This document shows, piece by piece, positions 1-6,307 of a DNA stretch of 64,000 nucleotides (position 1 is its first letter; each line of letters starts with the position of its first letter). Source of the DNA: Candidatus Gastranaerophilales bacterium (GTDB taxonomy: Bacteria > Cyanobacteriota > Vampirovibrionia > Gastranaerophilales > Gastranaerophilaceae); NCBI GenBank assembly GCA_944324365.1, contig CALUWA010000001.1, positions 62,001-126,000 of the forward strand, in the 5' to 3' direction. The position numbers and the translations under genes were made by a program. The notes beneath the pieces are model-generated. The model was not told where the DNA came from and did no database searches. It saw only the letters and a list, made by a program, of their open reading frames with translations.

Positions 1-287
1 TCAGTGGCAGTAAAAGTTCTACCCGGCTGTACATAAGGGTTTGTACTCAATGGCGGTACTGATGCGTACGGCGAATTATAGACCGGATACGTCGGTGTGT
101 ACTGCTGATAAGGCATGTACGATTGATATGGAGTATAGTATGACCTTGCTATCGGGAATACACTCCAACCCAGCGGAAATAAACTGCGCGGATTTGTCAT
201 GATTTCTGCACCAAGACATAATGCTGACGTTTGTTTTAGAAAATTTGGCAGTCTATTCAATACATTGTTCCAGTATTGTGAAGTCAT
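1..287 (-). CDS. Tyr/Pro-rich hypothetical protein, C-terminus cut by window edge
   Basis: The frame starts at the ATG at 287, preceded by an AGAGGAT ribosome binding site, and stays open to base 1, so only about 95 residues are visible. The N-terminus (MTSQYWNNVLNRLPNFLKQ) is followed by a short hydrophobic part and then by a stretch dense in Tyr, Pro, Gln and Ser (YYTPYQSYMPYQQYTPTYP). I do not recognise the family. Low-complexity Tyr/Pro content suggests an unfolded or surface-exposed segment, which is inference. A second small protein in this window (32,635-33,033) is also rich in Pro, Asn and aromatic residues, but I see no clear homology between them. Confidence 0.6.
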   Translation of the reverse strand, partial: MTSQYWNNVLNRLPNFLKQTSALCLGAEIMTNPRSLFPLGWSVFPIARSYYTPYQSYMPYQQYTPTYPVYNSPYASVPPLSTNPYVQPGRTFTAT

Positions 288-391
288 ACTTATCCTCTCT
301 TATATATATAAAGTATTTTATTTATATATAATTGCTATTTTAATATATGTAATGCTTAATATTCCTTAATAAATTAAAGTTTAAATTTCAA

Positions 392-420
392 TTGACAACA
401 GAATATGTTTCTACTAAAAT
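392..420 (+). promoter_or_regulatory. Promoter for the tRNA-Leu(TAA) transcript
   Basis: A perfect -35 TTGACA (392-397) and -10 TAAAAT (415-420) are separated by 17 bp. The predicted start near 427 lies about 340 bases upstream of the tRNA, so the tandem head-repeat units would be part of the primary transcript. Confidence 0.75.
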
Positions 421-456
421 ACCAAATGTGGCTGTCTTGATGGCAGTGTATCACCT

Positions 457-768
457 GCCCTCGAGGTAGGAACTCCGCAAGAATGATGAAGTATCTTTGA
501 GTGGAGGTGAGTAGAAGCGTTTAGCTTTGGCTCTTGATTGAAATCTAAATAATCCCAGCCCTTGTGGCAAGGACTCCGCGAGAATGATGTAGTATCTTCG
601 GGTGGAGAAGAGTAGAAGCGTTTAGCTTCCAGCTCTTGATTGAAATCTAAATAATCCCTGCCCTTGTGGCAAGGACTCCGCGAGGACGATTGAGTATCGT
701 CCGAGATGGAGGGGAGAGTAGACGCGCGTCTAGCGTTCCGCTCTCGGGTTAAAATTAAATAGTCGCTT
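457..768 (+). repeat. Three tandem tRNA-head repeat units upstream of tRNA-Leu(TAA)
   Basis: Three diverged units start at 457, 558 and 660 (spacing 101, 102, 109). Units 2 and 3 begin with GCCCTTGTGGC, exactly the first 11 nt of the tRNA-Leu that follows at 769; unit 1 has a decayed head. After the head comes GGACTCCGCGAG or a close variant, a short hairpin (in unit 3 GGACGAT pairs with ATCGTCC), a GAGTAGA segment, a second hairpin, and an AT-rich end (AAATCTAAATAATCC in units 1 and 2). The open reading frame on the opposite strand here is a by-product of the repeats. Confidence 0.85.
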
Positions 769-858
769 GCCCTTGTGGCGGAATCGGTAGACGCGTTGGA
801 CTTAAAATCCAATCGGGGCTCAACCTCGGTGCCAGTTCAAGTCTGGCCAAGGGCACCA
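769..858 (+). tRNA. tRNA-Leu(TAA)
   Basis: A 7-bp acceptor stem (GCCCTTG with CAAGGGC) is followed by a D-arm, an anticodon loop CTTAAAA with anticodon TAA, the long variable arm of leucine tRNAs, and a T-arm with TTCAAGT. The discriminator is A at 855 and CCA is encoded at 856-858, unlike the three other tRNAs in the window. Copies of its 5' head lie upstream and copies of its 3' tail lie downstream. Confidence 0.95.
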
Positions 859-1302
859 TAAAAGACCTGAAAGGGTCTTTTTTTCTGCCATCCTTTCACA
901 CGCAGGTCTAAATTCGAGCGAAGCTCTCATTAAGACCTGGCGGTTTACCGTCAGATTTTTTCAAAATCTGCGGCATGTGGTCTTGCCGCCAATCGCCTTC
1001 GGCTCTTGGGCAATCCCGCACAAGTCTGGCCAAGGGCATTATAAAAGACCTGAAAGGGTCTTTTTTTTCTGCCATCCTTTCACACGCAGGTCTAAATTCG
1101 AGCGAAGCTCTCATTAAGACCTGGCGGTTTACCGTCAGATTTTTTCAAAATCTGCGGCATGTGGTCTTGCCGCCAATCGCCTTCGGCTCTTGGGCAATCC
1201 CGCACAAGTCTGGCCAAGGGCATTATAAAAGACCTGAAAGGGTCTTTTTTTTCTGCCATCCTTTCACACGCAGGTCTAAATTCGAGCGAAGCTCTCATTA
1301 AG
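841..1302 (+). repeat. Tandem 184-bp tRNA-tail repeat units (two full, one interrupted)
   Basis: Copies start at 841, 1024 and 1208, each opening with GTCTGGCCAAGGGCA, the 3' end of tRNA-Leu from the T-loop onward. Each then carries the terminator hairpin, a conserved segment with TTCGAGCGAAGC, a hairpin with AGATTTT/AAAATCT arms, and a GC-richer end. The first two copies differ mainly by one T in the T-run. The third stops at 1302, inside CTCATTAAG, and the remainder of the unit resumes at 1639-1703. The 68-residue reading frames here are repeat artefacts. Confidence 0.9.
860..884 (+). terminator. Terminator after tRNA-Leu(TAA)
   Basis: AAGACC pairs with GGGTCTT across a TGAAA loop, followed by a T-run. 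The same hairpin recurs in the two downstream repeat copies near 1,045 and 1,229. Confidence 0.8.
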
Positions 1303-1320
1303 GTTTGATAAGTATTGTTC

Positions 1321-1349
1321 TCGACAAGTTAAATATATTATTCTACAAT
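1321..1349 (+). promoter_or_regulatory. Promoter of the inserted cassette
   Basis: -35 TCGACA (1321-1326) and -10 TACAAT (1344-1349) are spaced by 17 bp. The transcript would start near 1356 and end at the terminator at about 1517, giving a roughly 160-nt RNA. Confidence 0.6.
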
Positions 1350-1427
1350 GAATTCTGGGTAAGTGCCCGTCACTTCCTCGGACACACGCAATATACGAAG
1401 AAAGCGGTCTGAAAGGAGGTGATGCAG

Positions 1428-1526
1428 ATGAGATTATGGACTGAATTTCTTATGTATTCTTTTTGTAGAATATGTAAAGAAAAAGTTCCAGAACTCGAGA
1501 TTCTGGAACTTTTTTTAAGTCACTAA
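1428..1526 (+). CDS. Putative 32-residue peptide in the inserted cassette
   Basis: The ATG at 1428 follows an unusually strong ribosome binding site, AAAGGAGGTGAT (1412-1423). The peptide begins MRLWTEFLMYSFCRICKE and contains two Cys. An in-frame ATG at 1422 overlaps the ribosome binding site and is less likely. The second half of the ORF runs through the terminator hairpin, so translation and termination would compete if both operate, as in leader peptides. I do not recognise the peptide. It could be a leader peptide, a small toxin-like peptide, or a chance ORF in a small RNA. Confidence 0.4.
   Translation: MRLWTEFLMYSFCRICKEKVPELEILELFLSH
1480..1517 (+). terminator. Terminator of the inserted cassette
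   Basis: AGTTCCAGAA pairs perfectly with TTCTGGAACT over a CTCGAGA loop, followed by seven T. The A-run in front makes it usable in both directions. Confidence 0.85.
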
Positions 1527-1638
1527 TCTTATAGGGTACGAAGTGAAGTCCTAAGGAAACACAACTTCTTTAGGGCTTCCCCCTATATGGATATTATTTA
1601 TGGTTTTGTTGTATTTGTCAAGTCTTGTTTGTTTTACA

Positions 1639-1703
1639 TCTCATTAAGACCTGGCGGTTTACCGTCAGATTTTCAAAATCTGCGGCATGTGCTCTTGCAG
1701 CCA
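1639..1703 (+). repeat. Remainder of the interrupted third tRNA-tail repeat
   Basis: This stretch matches the repeat at 929-992 from CTCATTAAGACC through AAAATCTGCGGCATGTG, with a shortened T-run. It completes the copy broken at 1302. Confidence 0.8.
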
Positions 1704-1720
1704 GCTGTATTCACTTCTAC

Positions 1721-1749
1721 TTGCGCAGTACTGTGATTTTTGTTATAAT
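1721..1749 (+). promoter_or_regulatory. Promoter for rsfS and the following genes
   Basis: -35 TTGCGC (1721-1726) and a consensus -10 TATAAT (1744-1749) are separated by 17 bp, starting transcription just ahead of the rsfS ribosome binding site. Confidence 0.7.
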
Positions 1750-1769
1750 AACTTTCAAGAGAGGTTTTT

Positions 1770-2168
1770 ATGACTGAAAATATGGATTCAAAACAGTTTG
1801 CTTGTATTATTGCACGCTTTTTGGATGATAAGTTGGGTAAAAATATTTCTATATTAAATATCGGGCACGTTTCTTCTTTGGCGGATTATTTCGTTATTGT
1901 TACCGGAGATTCAACTCCGCATGTTAAGGCTTTAATGGAAACTGTTAAGGAACAAACCAAAAAGCAGCTTGGGCGCATGCCTGTCCGTATGGAAAATGAT
2001 AAGCGTAACAGATGGAATTTGCTTGATTACGGCGATGTTGTTGTGCATATTTTGCATAAGGAAGAACGTGAAACTTATGCTATTGAAAAATTCTGGAATA
2101 ATGCTTTCAGTGTTTCCGAAGACGAATGGAAAGAATTGTCAAAAGATTATAAAACTTATGATAAATAA
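1770..2168 (+). CDS. rsfS: Ribosomal silencing factor RsfS
   Basis: This 132-residue protein matches the RsfS/DUF143/Iojap family in length and sequence: LADYFVIVTGDSTPHVKALMETV followed by the conserved W-x-LLDYGDVVVHIL and the E-x-R-x-x-Y-x-x-EKFW region. The family binds ribosomal protein uL14 and blocks joining of the 30S and 50S subunits when nutrients are scarce. The ATG at 1770 follows AGAGAGG at good spacing and a strong promoter. A TPR gene follows 25 bp downstream and is probably co-transcribed. Confidence 0.93.
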   Translation: MTENMDSKQFACIIARFLDDKLGKNISILNIGHVSSLADYFVIVTGDSTPHVKALMETVKEQTKKQLGRMPVRMENDKRNRWNLLDYGDVVVHILHKEERETYAIEKFWNNAFSVSEDEWKELSKDYKTYDK

Positions 2169-2193
2169 ATTATAATAAAGAGAGAGTCAGCTT

Positions 2194-3255
2194 ATGGAAA
2201 AACAGGAATTAGAAAAACAAATTAATGAAACTATTATGGCGATGTCGAAAGATCCGAAAGAGCTTTCTAATTACCATAAACTTTCACGTTTATATCTTGA
2301 GCAGCAGGATTATGATAAAGTTATGTCCGTTTTGGAGAGTATTCTTGCGATTGATCCTAACGATGTTCAGGCTCTTGTCGGGATGGGGACAATGTGGTTC
2401 TATGAAAAAGATTTTAGAAAATCTCTTTCATACTACAACAGAGCTCTTGATATTAATCCGAAAAACTACCTGATTTATTATAATATCGGTAATGTTTTTG
2501 CGGAATGGAAGAATTTTTCAAAAGCGTTATTTTATTATACCAGAGCCGTAGATTTAAATTCCGTAAATCCTGAAATTTATAACGCAATCGCGCTTTTATA
2601 TCAAGATAATGAAGATTATATAGAATCAAAGGCATATTATGAAAAGGCACTTTCTCTTGATCCCGAAAATATAACTGCACTCGTTGATATGGGTAATGTT
2701 TGTTTTAAATTATACGATTATGAAACGGCACTGGACCTGTACAAAAGGGTTTTTGCTTTAAATCTTGACAATAAAATAGTTGCTATATGTATAGGTAACA
2801 CCCTTACATTGATGAAAGACAAAGAAAAAGCTTATTCTTATTATGAAAAAGCCCTTTCTATGGAAGGTGATAATTACCGTGCTTATATCTGCTATGCAAT
2901 CTCGCTTTCTGAATTCGGCGAATACGATATGGCTATTGGTATGTACAACAAAGCTATTGAGCTTGAACCGAAAAAGGTTAATGCATATCAGTTATTGGCT
3001 AATTTGTATGCTAATATGGGCAAACTTGATGATGCTGTAAATCTTTATAAAAAAACATTGCAGTTTGCCCCTAACGACGCAGGTACATATCTCCTTTTGG
3101 GTAACGGGCATTATTTGCAGGGCGATATTGAAAAAGCAATTGCAGCTTATCGGGCAGCTATTAAACTTGAGCCGGATAATGATGAACATAAACTTGTTTA
3201 CCAGCAGGTTTTGGATGAATATATTGATAAAAAGCGCAGTGGGGCACAGGTTTAG
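2194..3255 (+). CDS. Cytoplasmic TPR-repeat protein
   Basis: The 353-residue protein is made almost wholly of tetratricopeptide repeats from about residue 20 to 340, with typical units such as NPKNYLIYYNIGNVFAEWKN. There is no signal peptide, so it is predicted to be a cytoplasmic protein-interaction scaffold. An AGAGAG ribosome binding site precedes the ATG. It lies between rsfS and a small membrane protein gene whose start is 3 bp after its stop, which suggests one operon. The partner and specific function cannot be read from sequence. Confidence 0.85.
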   Translation: MEKQELEKQINETIMAMSKDPKELSNYHKLSRLYLEQQDYDKVMSVLESILAIDPNDVQALVGMGTMWFYEKDFRKSLSYYNRALDINPKNYLIYYNIGNVFAEWKNFSKALFYYTRAVDLNSVNPEIYNAIALLYQDNEDYIESKAYYEKALSLDPENITALVDMGNVCFKLYDYETALDLYKRVFALNLDNKIVAICIGNTLTLMKDKEKAYSYYEKALSMEGDNYRAYICYAISLSEFGEYDMAIGMYNKAIELEPKKVNAYQLLANLYANMGKLDDAVNLYKKTLQFAPNDAGTYLLLGNGHYLQGDIEKAIAAYRAAIKLEPDNDEHKLVYQQVLDEYIDKKRSGAQV

Positions 3256-3258
3256 CGA

Positions 3259-3672
3259 ATGTTTGTAGATAACCCAAAGCCATATATGATTGAGCGGATT
3301 GTTTCTGCCTTGACCTACCCCACTATGGGGCTGGTTGGCTTTGTATGGCTTCTTATCGGACAGTTTGCTAAATCTACTCCTACCAGATTTACCGCATATC
3401 ACTGTTATCTTTCAATTTTTCTGAGTCTTGGATATGTGATTTGCAATTATATTTTTTGGTGGGTATATGATTTAATCTCGCACATACCTTTTATAAACCG
3501 CATTGTCGCAAATCTGGTTGTGTACTTTAATTTTCCTATTTTTTACAGTTATTCGTTTATGCAGATATTGATTTATTCCGTATTAATATATTTGACTGTT
3601 ACTGCATTCTTAGGAATGTATTCTTATTTGCCGTGGTTTTCAGATATAATAAAATCAATTGTTAAGAGATAG
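3259..3672 (+). CDS. Small polytopic membrane protein, unknown function
   Basis: The 137-residue protein has about three hydrophobic segments: residues 15-36 (LTYPTMGLVGFVWLLIGQFA), 45-75, and 85-125, with many aromatic residues. It begins 3 bp after the TPR gene, and translational coupling is likely because no clear ribosome binding site is seen. The layout, with a single ORF following a TPR protein and adjacent hydrophobic helices, resembles small DUF4870/YggT-like membrane proteins, but I cannot assign a family with confidence. Confidence 0.7.
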   Translation: MFVDNPKPYMIERIVSALTYPTMGLVGFVWLLIGQFAKSTPTRFTAYHCYLSIFLSLGYVICNYIFWWVYDLISHIPFINRIVANLVVYFNFPIFYSYSFMQILIYSVLIYLTVTAFLGMYSYLPWFSDIIKSIVKR

Positions 3673-3774
3673 TAATTATCCACTTGCGATTATTTTTTGT
3701 GCGTGTTAGTATGTTATAGTCGAATTTACTAAAAATCAAGTTTGGAATCTTGAGCACAAAGAAAGAGGTAAAAA

Positions 3775-3975
3775 ATGAAAAGCGGAATTCACCCGGATTA
3801 TAAGAAAACAGTTATCAAATGTGTATGCGGTAACGAAATTGAAACAGGTTCTGTAGTTGATAATATTACGGTTGAAATTTGTAACAAATGCCACCCGTTC
3901 TATACAGGTCAGCAAAAAATCCTTGACTCTGAAGGTAGAGTTGAAAGATTTAACAAACGTTACGGCAATAAATAA
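3775..3975 (+). CDS. rpmE: 50S ribosomal protein L31
   Basis: The 66-residue protein begins [20 protein letters not shown] and contains the four Cys of the zinc-binding L31 form (CVCG and [13 protein letters not shown]). It ends with the typical basic [10 protein letters not shown] tail. AGAGGTAAAA precedes the ATG. The gene is monocistronic, with a strong terminator directly downstream. L31 bridges the 30S head and the 50S central protuberance. The zinc-binding form is normally replaced by a Cys-less paralogue under zinc limitation; none is in this window. Confidence 0.97.
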   Translation: MKSGIHPDYKKTVIKCVCGNEIETGSVVDNITVEICNKCHPFYTGQQKILDSEGRVERFNKRYGNK

Positions 3976-3996
3976 TTGTTTAGCGAGATATTTGGT

Positions 3997-4033
3997 TAAA
4001 AAAGCATCGGCCTTAAAATGTCGATGCTTTTTT
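3997..4033 (+). terminator. Terminator after rpmE
   Basis: AAAAAGCATCG pairs with CGATGCTTTTTT around an AT-rich loop. The A-run upstream and T-run downstream could terminate both strands. Confidence 0.9.
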
Positions 4034-4110
4034 GTATTTCAAAATCTTAACAGTTGGAATTTTGCTTGTGCTTAATATATAATTGGATGAGATTTATAAG
4101 GAGTATGAGG

Positions 4111-4806
4111 ATGGAGAATAATAAACCTGTTGTTAATTTGATTTCAAAACCGGATAATATGCTTAAGACTGTATATACTGCGTGTAGAACCTGCTATAGT
4201 GCGGATTATCCGATAAATATTTATAACAGTACCGATGATGAAGCCAAAATGCTTAAGCTTATAGAACGTGTTATTTCTTCAGGGCATTATTCAACTATTG
4301 AGCATATTCAGGTAAGTTTTGCCATTGCAAATGTTTCAAGAGCCTGCACTCATCAGCTTGTAAGGCACAGGCATATGTCTTTTTCGCAAAAGTCACAGCG
4401 TTATGTTAAAGAGAAAGGCCAGTTTGATTTTATTATTCCTCCAACGATTGAAAGAAATCCTGAATTGAAAGAAAAATTTATCAATTTTATGGGAAAAATA
4501 TCCGAACAATATCAGGAATTTGTTGAAGCCGGTATTCCTGCAGAGGATGCAAGAGCGGTTCTTCCGAATGCCACGGCAAGTTCCATGGTTGCAAGCTTGA
4601 ATTTACGCGAAATGATTCACCTTGCAAATTTACGTCTTTGCACCCGTGCGCAATATGAAATTCGTTTGCTTGTAAAAGAAATGTGTGATGCTCTTGTTGC
4701 GGAAGAACCTTGGTTAAAACCGTATCTGATTCCTAAATGCGAAAGACTTGGTTTTTGCGATGAGGATAAATCTTGCGGCAGAAAGCCTAAGTTAGAACAA
4801 ATTTAA
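4111..4806 (+). CDS. thyX: FAD-dependent thymidylate synthase ThyX
   Basis: ThyX makes dTMP from dUMP with methylene-tetrahydrofolate, NADPH and FAD. The diagnostic motif RHRxxSxxxxSxR is present as RHRHMSFSQKSQR at about residues 84-96, and the substrate-binding region ARAVLPNATASSMV and the C-terminal NLRLCTRAQYEIR also match. I place the start at 4111 (MENNKPV, 231 residues) because AAGGAG lies 7 bp upstream; the longer frame from 4054 overlaps the rpmE terminator side and lacks a ribosome binding site. No ThyA is in the window. Confidence 0.96.
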   Translation: MENNKPVVNLISKPDNMLKTVYTACRTCYSADYPINIYNSTDDEAKMLKLIERVISSGHYSTIEHIQVSFAIANVSRACTHQLVRHRHMSFSQKSQRYVKEKGQFDFIIPPTIERNPELKEKFINFMGKISEQYQEFVEAGIPAEDARAVLPNATASSMVASLNLREMIHLANLRLCTRAQYEIRLLVKEMCDALVAEEPWLKPYLIPKCERLGFCDEDKSCGRKPKLEQI

Positions 4807-4889
4807 CAAATTCTTCACAAACTATTTAATTTTAATTGTGTTTAAGTTATATTTTTCTGGTTGTGGAAAATATATGAGGAATAGGATAT

Positions 4890-6263
4890 ATGTATAATGT
4901 AGCAATTGTCGGAGCCGGTCCTGCCGGAATTTTTGCCGCTCTTGAAATTACTAAGCTTAAGCCGGATTGGAAAGTTGTTTTAATTGAAAAAGGTGACAGA
5001 ATTGAAAAGAGAAAGTGCCTCTTAAGAGAGGGCTTTGCTAAATGTCCGACTTGTAAAAAGTGCGGCTTGCTTTGCGGATGGGGCGGAGCAGGTGCTTTTT
5101 CCGACGGTAAATTAACTTTAACTCCGGATGTCGGCGGCCACTTAGATGATTATATGTCGCGTGAAGCTGTTGAAGAGCTTATTGATTATGCTGATAAATT
5201 ATATCTAAAATTCGGTGCAACGGAAGAAGTTTTCGGCACGGATATGAAAGTTTTTCGTGAACTTGAACGACAGGCTTCGCTTGCCGAATTAAAGCTTGTT
5301 CATTCCCCTGTCAGACATTTGGGCACTGAAAGAAGTCTTGATGTGTTGAAAAATATGCAGGATTTTCTTGAAGAAAGAATTACAATCAGAAATGATGTTT
5401 CTGCGAAAAACCTTATTGTTGAGTGCGAACAGGTAAAAGGGCTTTTGCTTGATAACGGTGAAGAAATAAGAGCAGAATATACGATTATTGCTCCGGGCAG
5501 AGAAGGCGCAGATTGGCTTACAAAAGAGTTCAGCCAAAATAAAATCGGAATGGTAAATAATGCTGTCGATGTCGGTGTACGTGTGGAATTACCGGCTCCG
5601 GTATTTGAACCATTGACTTCAAAACTCTATGAATCAAAGTTAATTTACCATTCTCCAACTTTTGGCGATGAAGTTAGAACTTTCTGTATGAACCCGAACG
5701 GCGAAGTTGTTCAGGAAAATTACAACGGAATTGCAACTGTTAACGGTCACAGTTACGCTGAAAAAACAACAAATAATACAAATTTTGCACTTTTAGTAAG
5801 CGAAAAATTTACGGAACCGTTTAAAGAACCTATTCAGTACGGTCAGCATATTGCAAGTCTTGCTAATATGCTTGGCGGCGGAATTTTGGTTCAGCGTTTC
5901 GGAGATTTGCTTGACGGACGTCGTTCTACGCCGGAAAGAATTAAGGCAAGCATCTTGACTCCGACATTGAGTTGTGCAACTCCCGGGGATTTGAGTTTGG
6001 TTATTCCATATCGTCAGATGACAAGCATTATTGAGATGCTTTATGCTCTTGATAAAATTGCACCAGGAACGGCTTCCAGATATACGCTTCTTTACGGTAT
6101 TGAAGTTAAATTTTACTCAGCAAGAGTTAAATTGACAAATGAGCTTGAAACCGAAGGGGTTAAAAACTTATTTGCAATTGGTGATGGTGCCGGTGTTACA
6201 AGAGGTTTGATTCAGGCTTCCGCTTCCGGTGTTCATGCTGCAAGAGTTATTTGCTCAAGATAG
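4890..6263 (+). CDS. FAD-dependent dehydrogenase (COG2509 type)
   Basis: The 457-residue protein opens with a Rossmann FAD motif VAIVGAGPAGIFAALE and an acidic residue at the end of the second strand. It has the family's Cys-rich segment CPTCKKCGLLCGWGGAGAFS at about residues 51-70 and a C-terminal FAD loop LFAIGDGAGVTRGL. Enzymes of this group are annotated as uncharacterised NAD(P)/FAD oxidoreductases; the substrate is unknown. The Cys cluster could hold a metal or a redox disulfide (inference). The gene stands alone between thyX and a convergent large gene. Confidence 0.88.
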   Translation: MYNVAIVGAGPAGIFAALEITKLKPDWKVVLIEKGDRIEKRKCLLREGFAKCPTCKKCGLLCGWGGAGAFSDGKLTLTPDVGGHLDDYMSREAVEELIDYADKLYLKFGATEEVFGTDMKVFRELERQASLAELKLVHSPVRHLGTERSLDVLKNMQDFLEERITIRNDVSAKNLIVECEQVKGLLLDNGEEIRAEYTIIAPGREGADWLTKEFSQNKIGMVNNAVDVGVRVELPAPVFEPLTSKLYESKLIYHSPTFGDEVRTFCMNPNGEVVQENYNGIATVNGHSYAEKTTNNTNFALLVSEKFTEPFKEPIQYGQHIASLANMLGGGILVQRFGDLLDGRRSTPERIKASILTPTLSCATPGDLSLVIPYRQMTSIIEMLYALDKIAPGTASRYTLLYGIEVKFYSARVKLTNELETEGVKNLFAIGDGAGVTRGLIQASASGVHAARVICSR

Positions 6264-6270
6264 TATTTAT

Positions 6271-6307
6271 TTAAAAAAAAAGACCGCTTATAAAGCGGTC
6301 TTTTTTT
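6271..6307 (+). terminator. Bidirectional terminator between convergent genes
   Basis: AAAAAGACCGCTT pairs with AAGCGGTCTTTTT. The T-run contains the stop codon of the minus-strand gene ending at 6306. Confidence 0.92.

Larger units (their letters stand above)
1303..1638 (+). mobile_element. 336-bp insertion inside the third tRNA-tail repeat
   Basis: The third repeat copy is broken at TCTCATTAAG, which is present on both sides (1293-1302 and 1639-1648) like a 10-bp target duplication. The inserted DNA holds a promoter (1321-1349), a small ORF with a very strong ribosome binding site, a terminator (1480-1517), and a second long hairpin (1530-1587: TATAGGG with CCCTATA, plus inner GAAG/CTTC and CCTAA/TTAGG pairs). 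I see no transposase and no clear terminal inverted repeats, so calling it mobile is inference. Confidence 0.45.

Noticed and set aside
457-768. THF or T-box riboswitch (GGAGAGTAGA motif, tRNA context)
   Set aside because: The GAGAGTAGA string occurs, but the rest of the THF fold and the T-box antiterminator sequence are missing, and the units precede a tRNA, not a biosynthetic gene.
414-812. 132-residue minus-strand frame with internal repeats
   Set aside because: It runs through the tRNA-Leu gene and its head-repeat units; the apparent peptide repeats are the DNA repeats.
908-1298. Two identical 68-residue reading frames on the minus strand and one 108-residue frame on the plus strand
   Set aside because: They are produced by the 184-bp repeats that carry the tRNA-Leu tail and terminator; no ribosome binding site and no protein-like composition.
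1412-1427. Possible fragment of 16S rRNA (reverse complement of the 3' end)
   Set aside because: Only the anti-ribosome-binding-site-like core AAAGGAGGTGAT matches; neighbouring 16S sequence is absent, so a strong ribosome binding site is the simpler reading.
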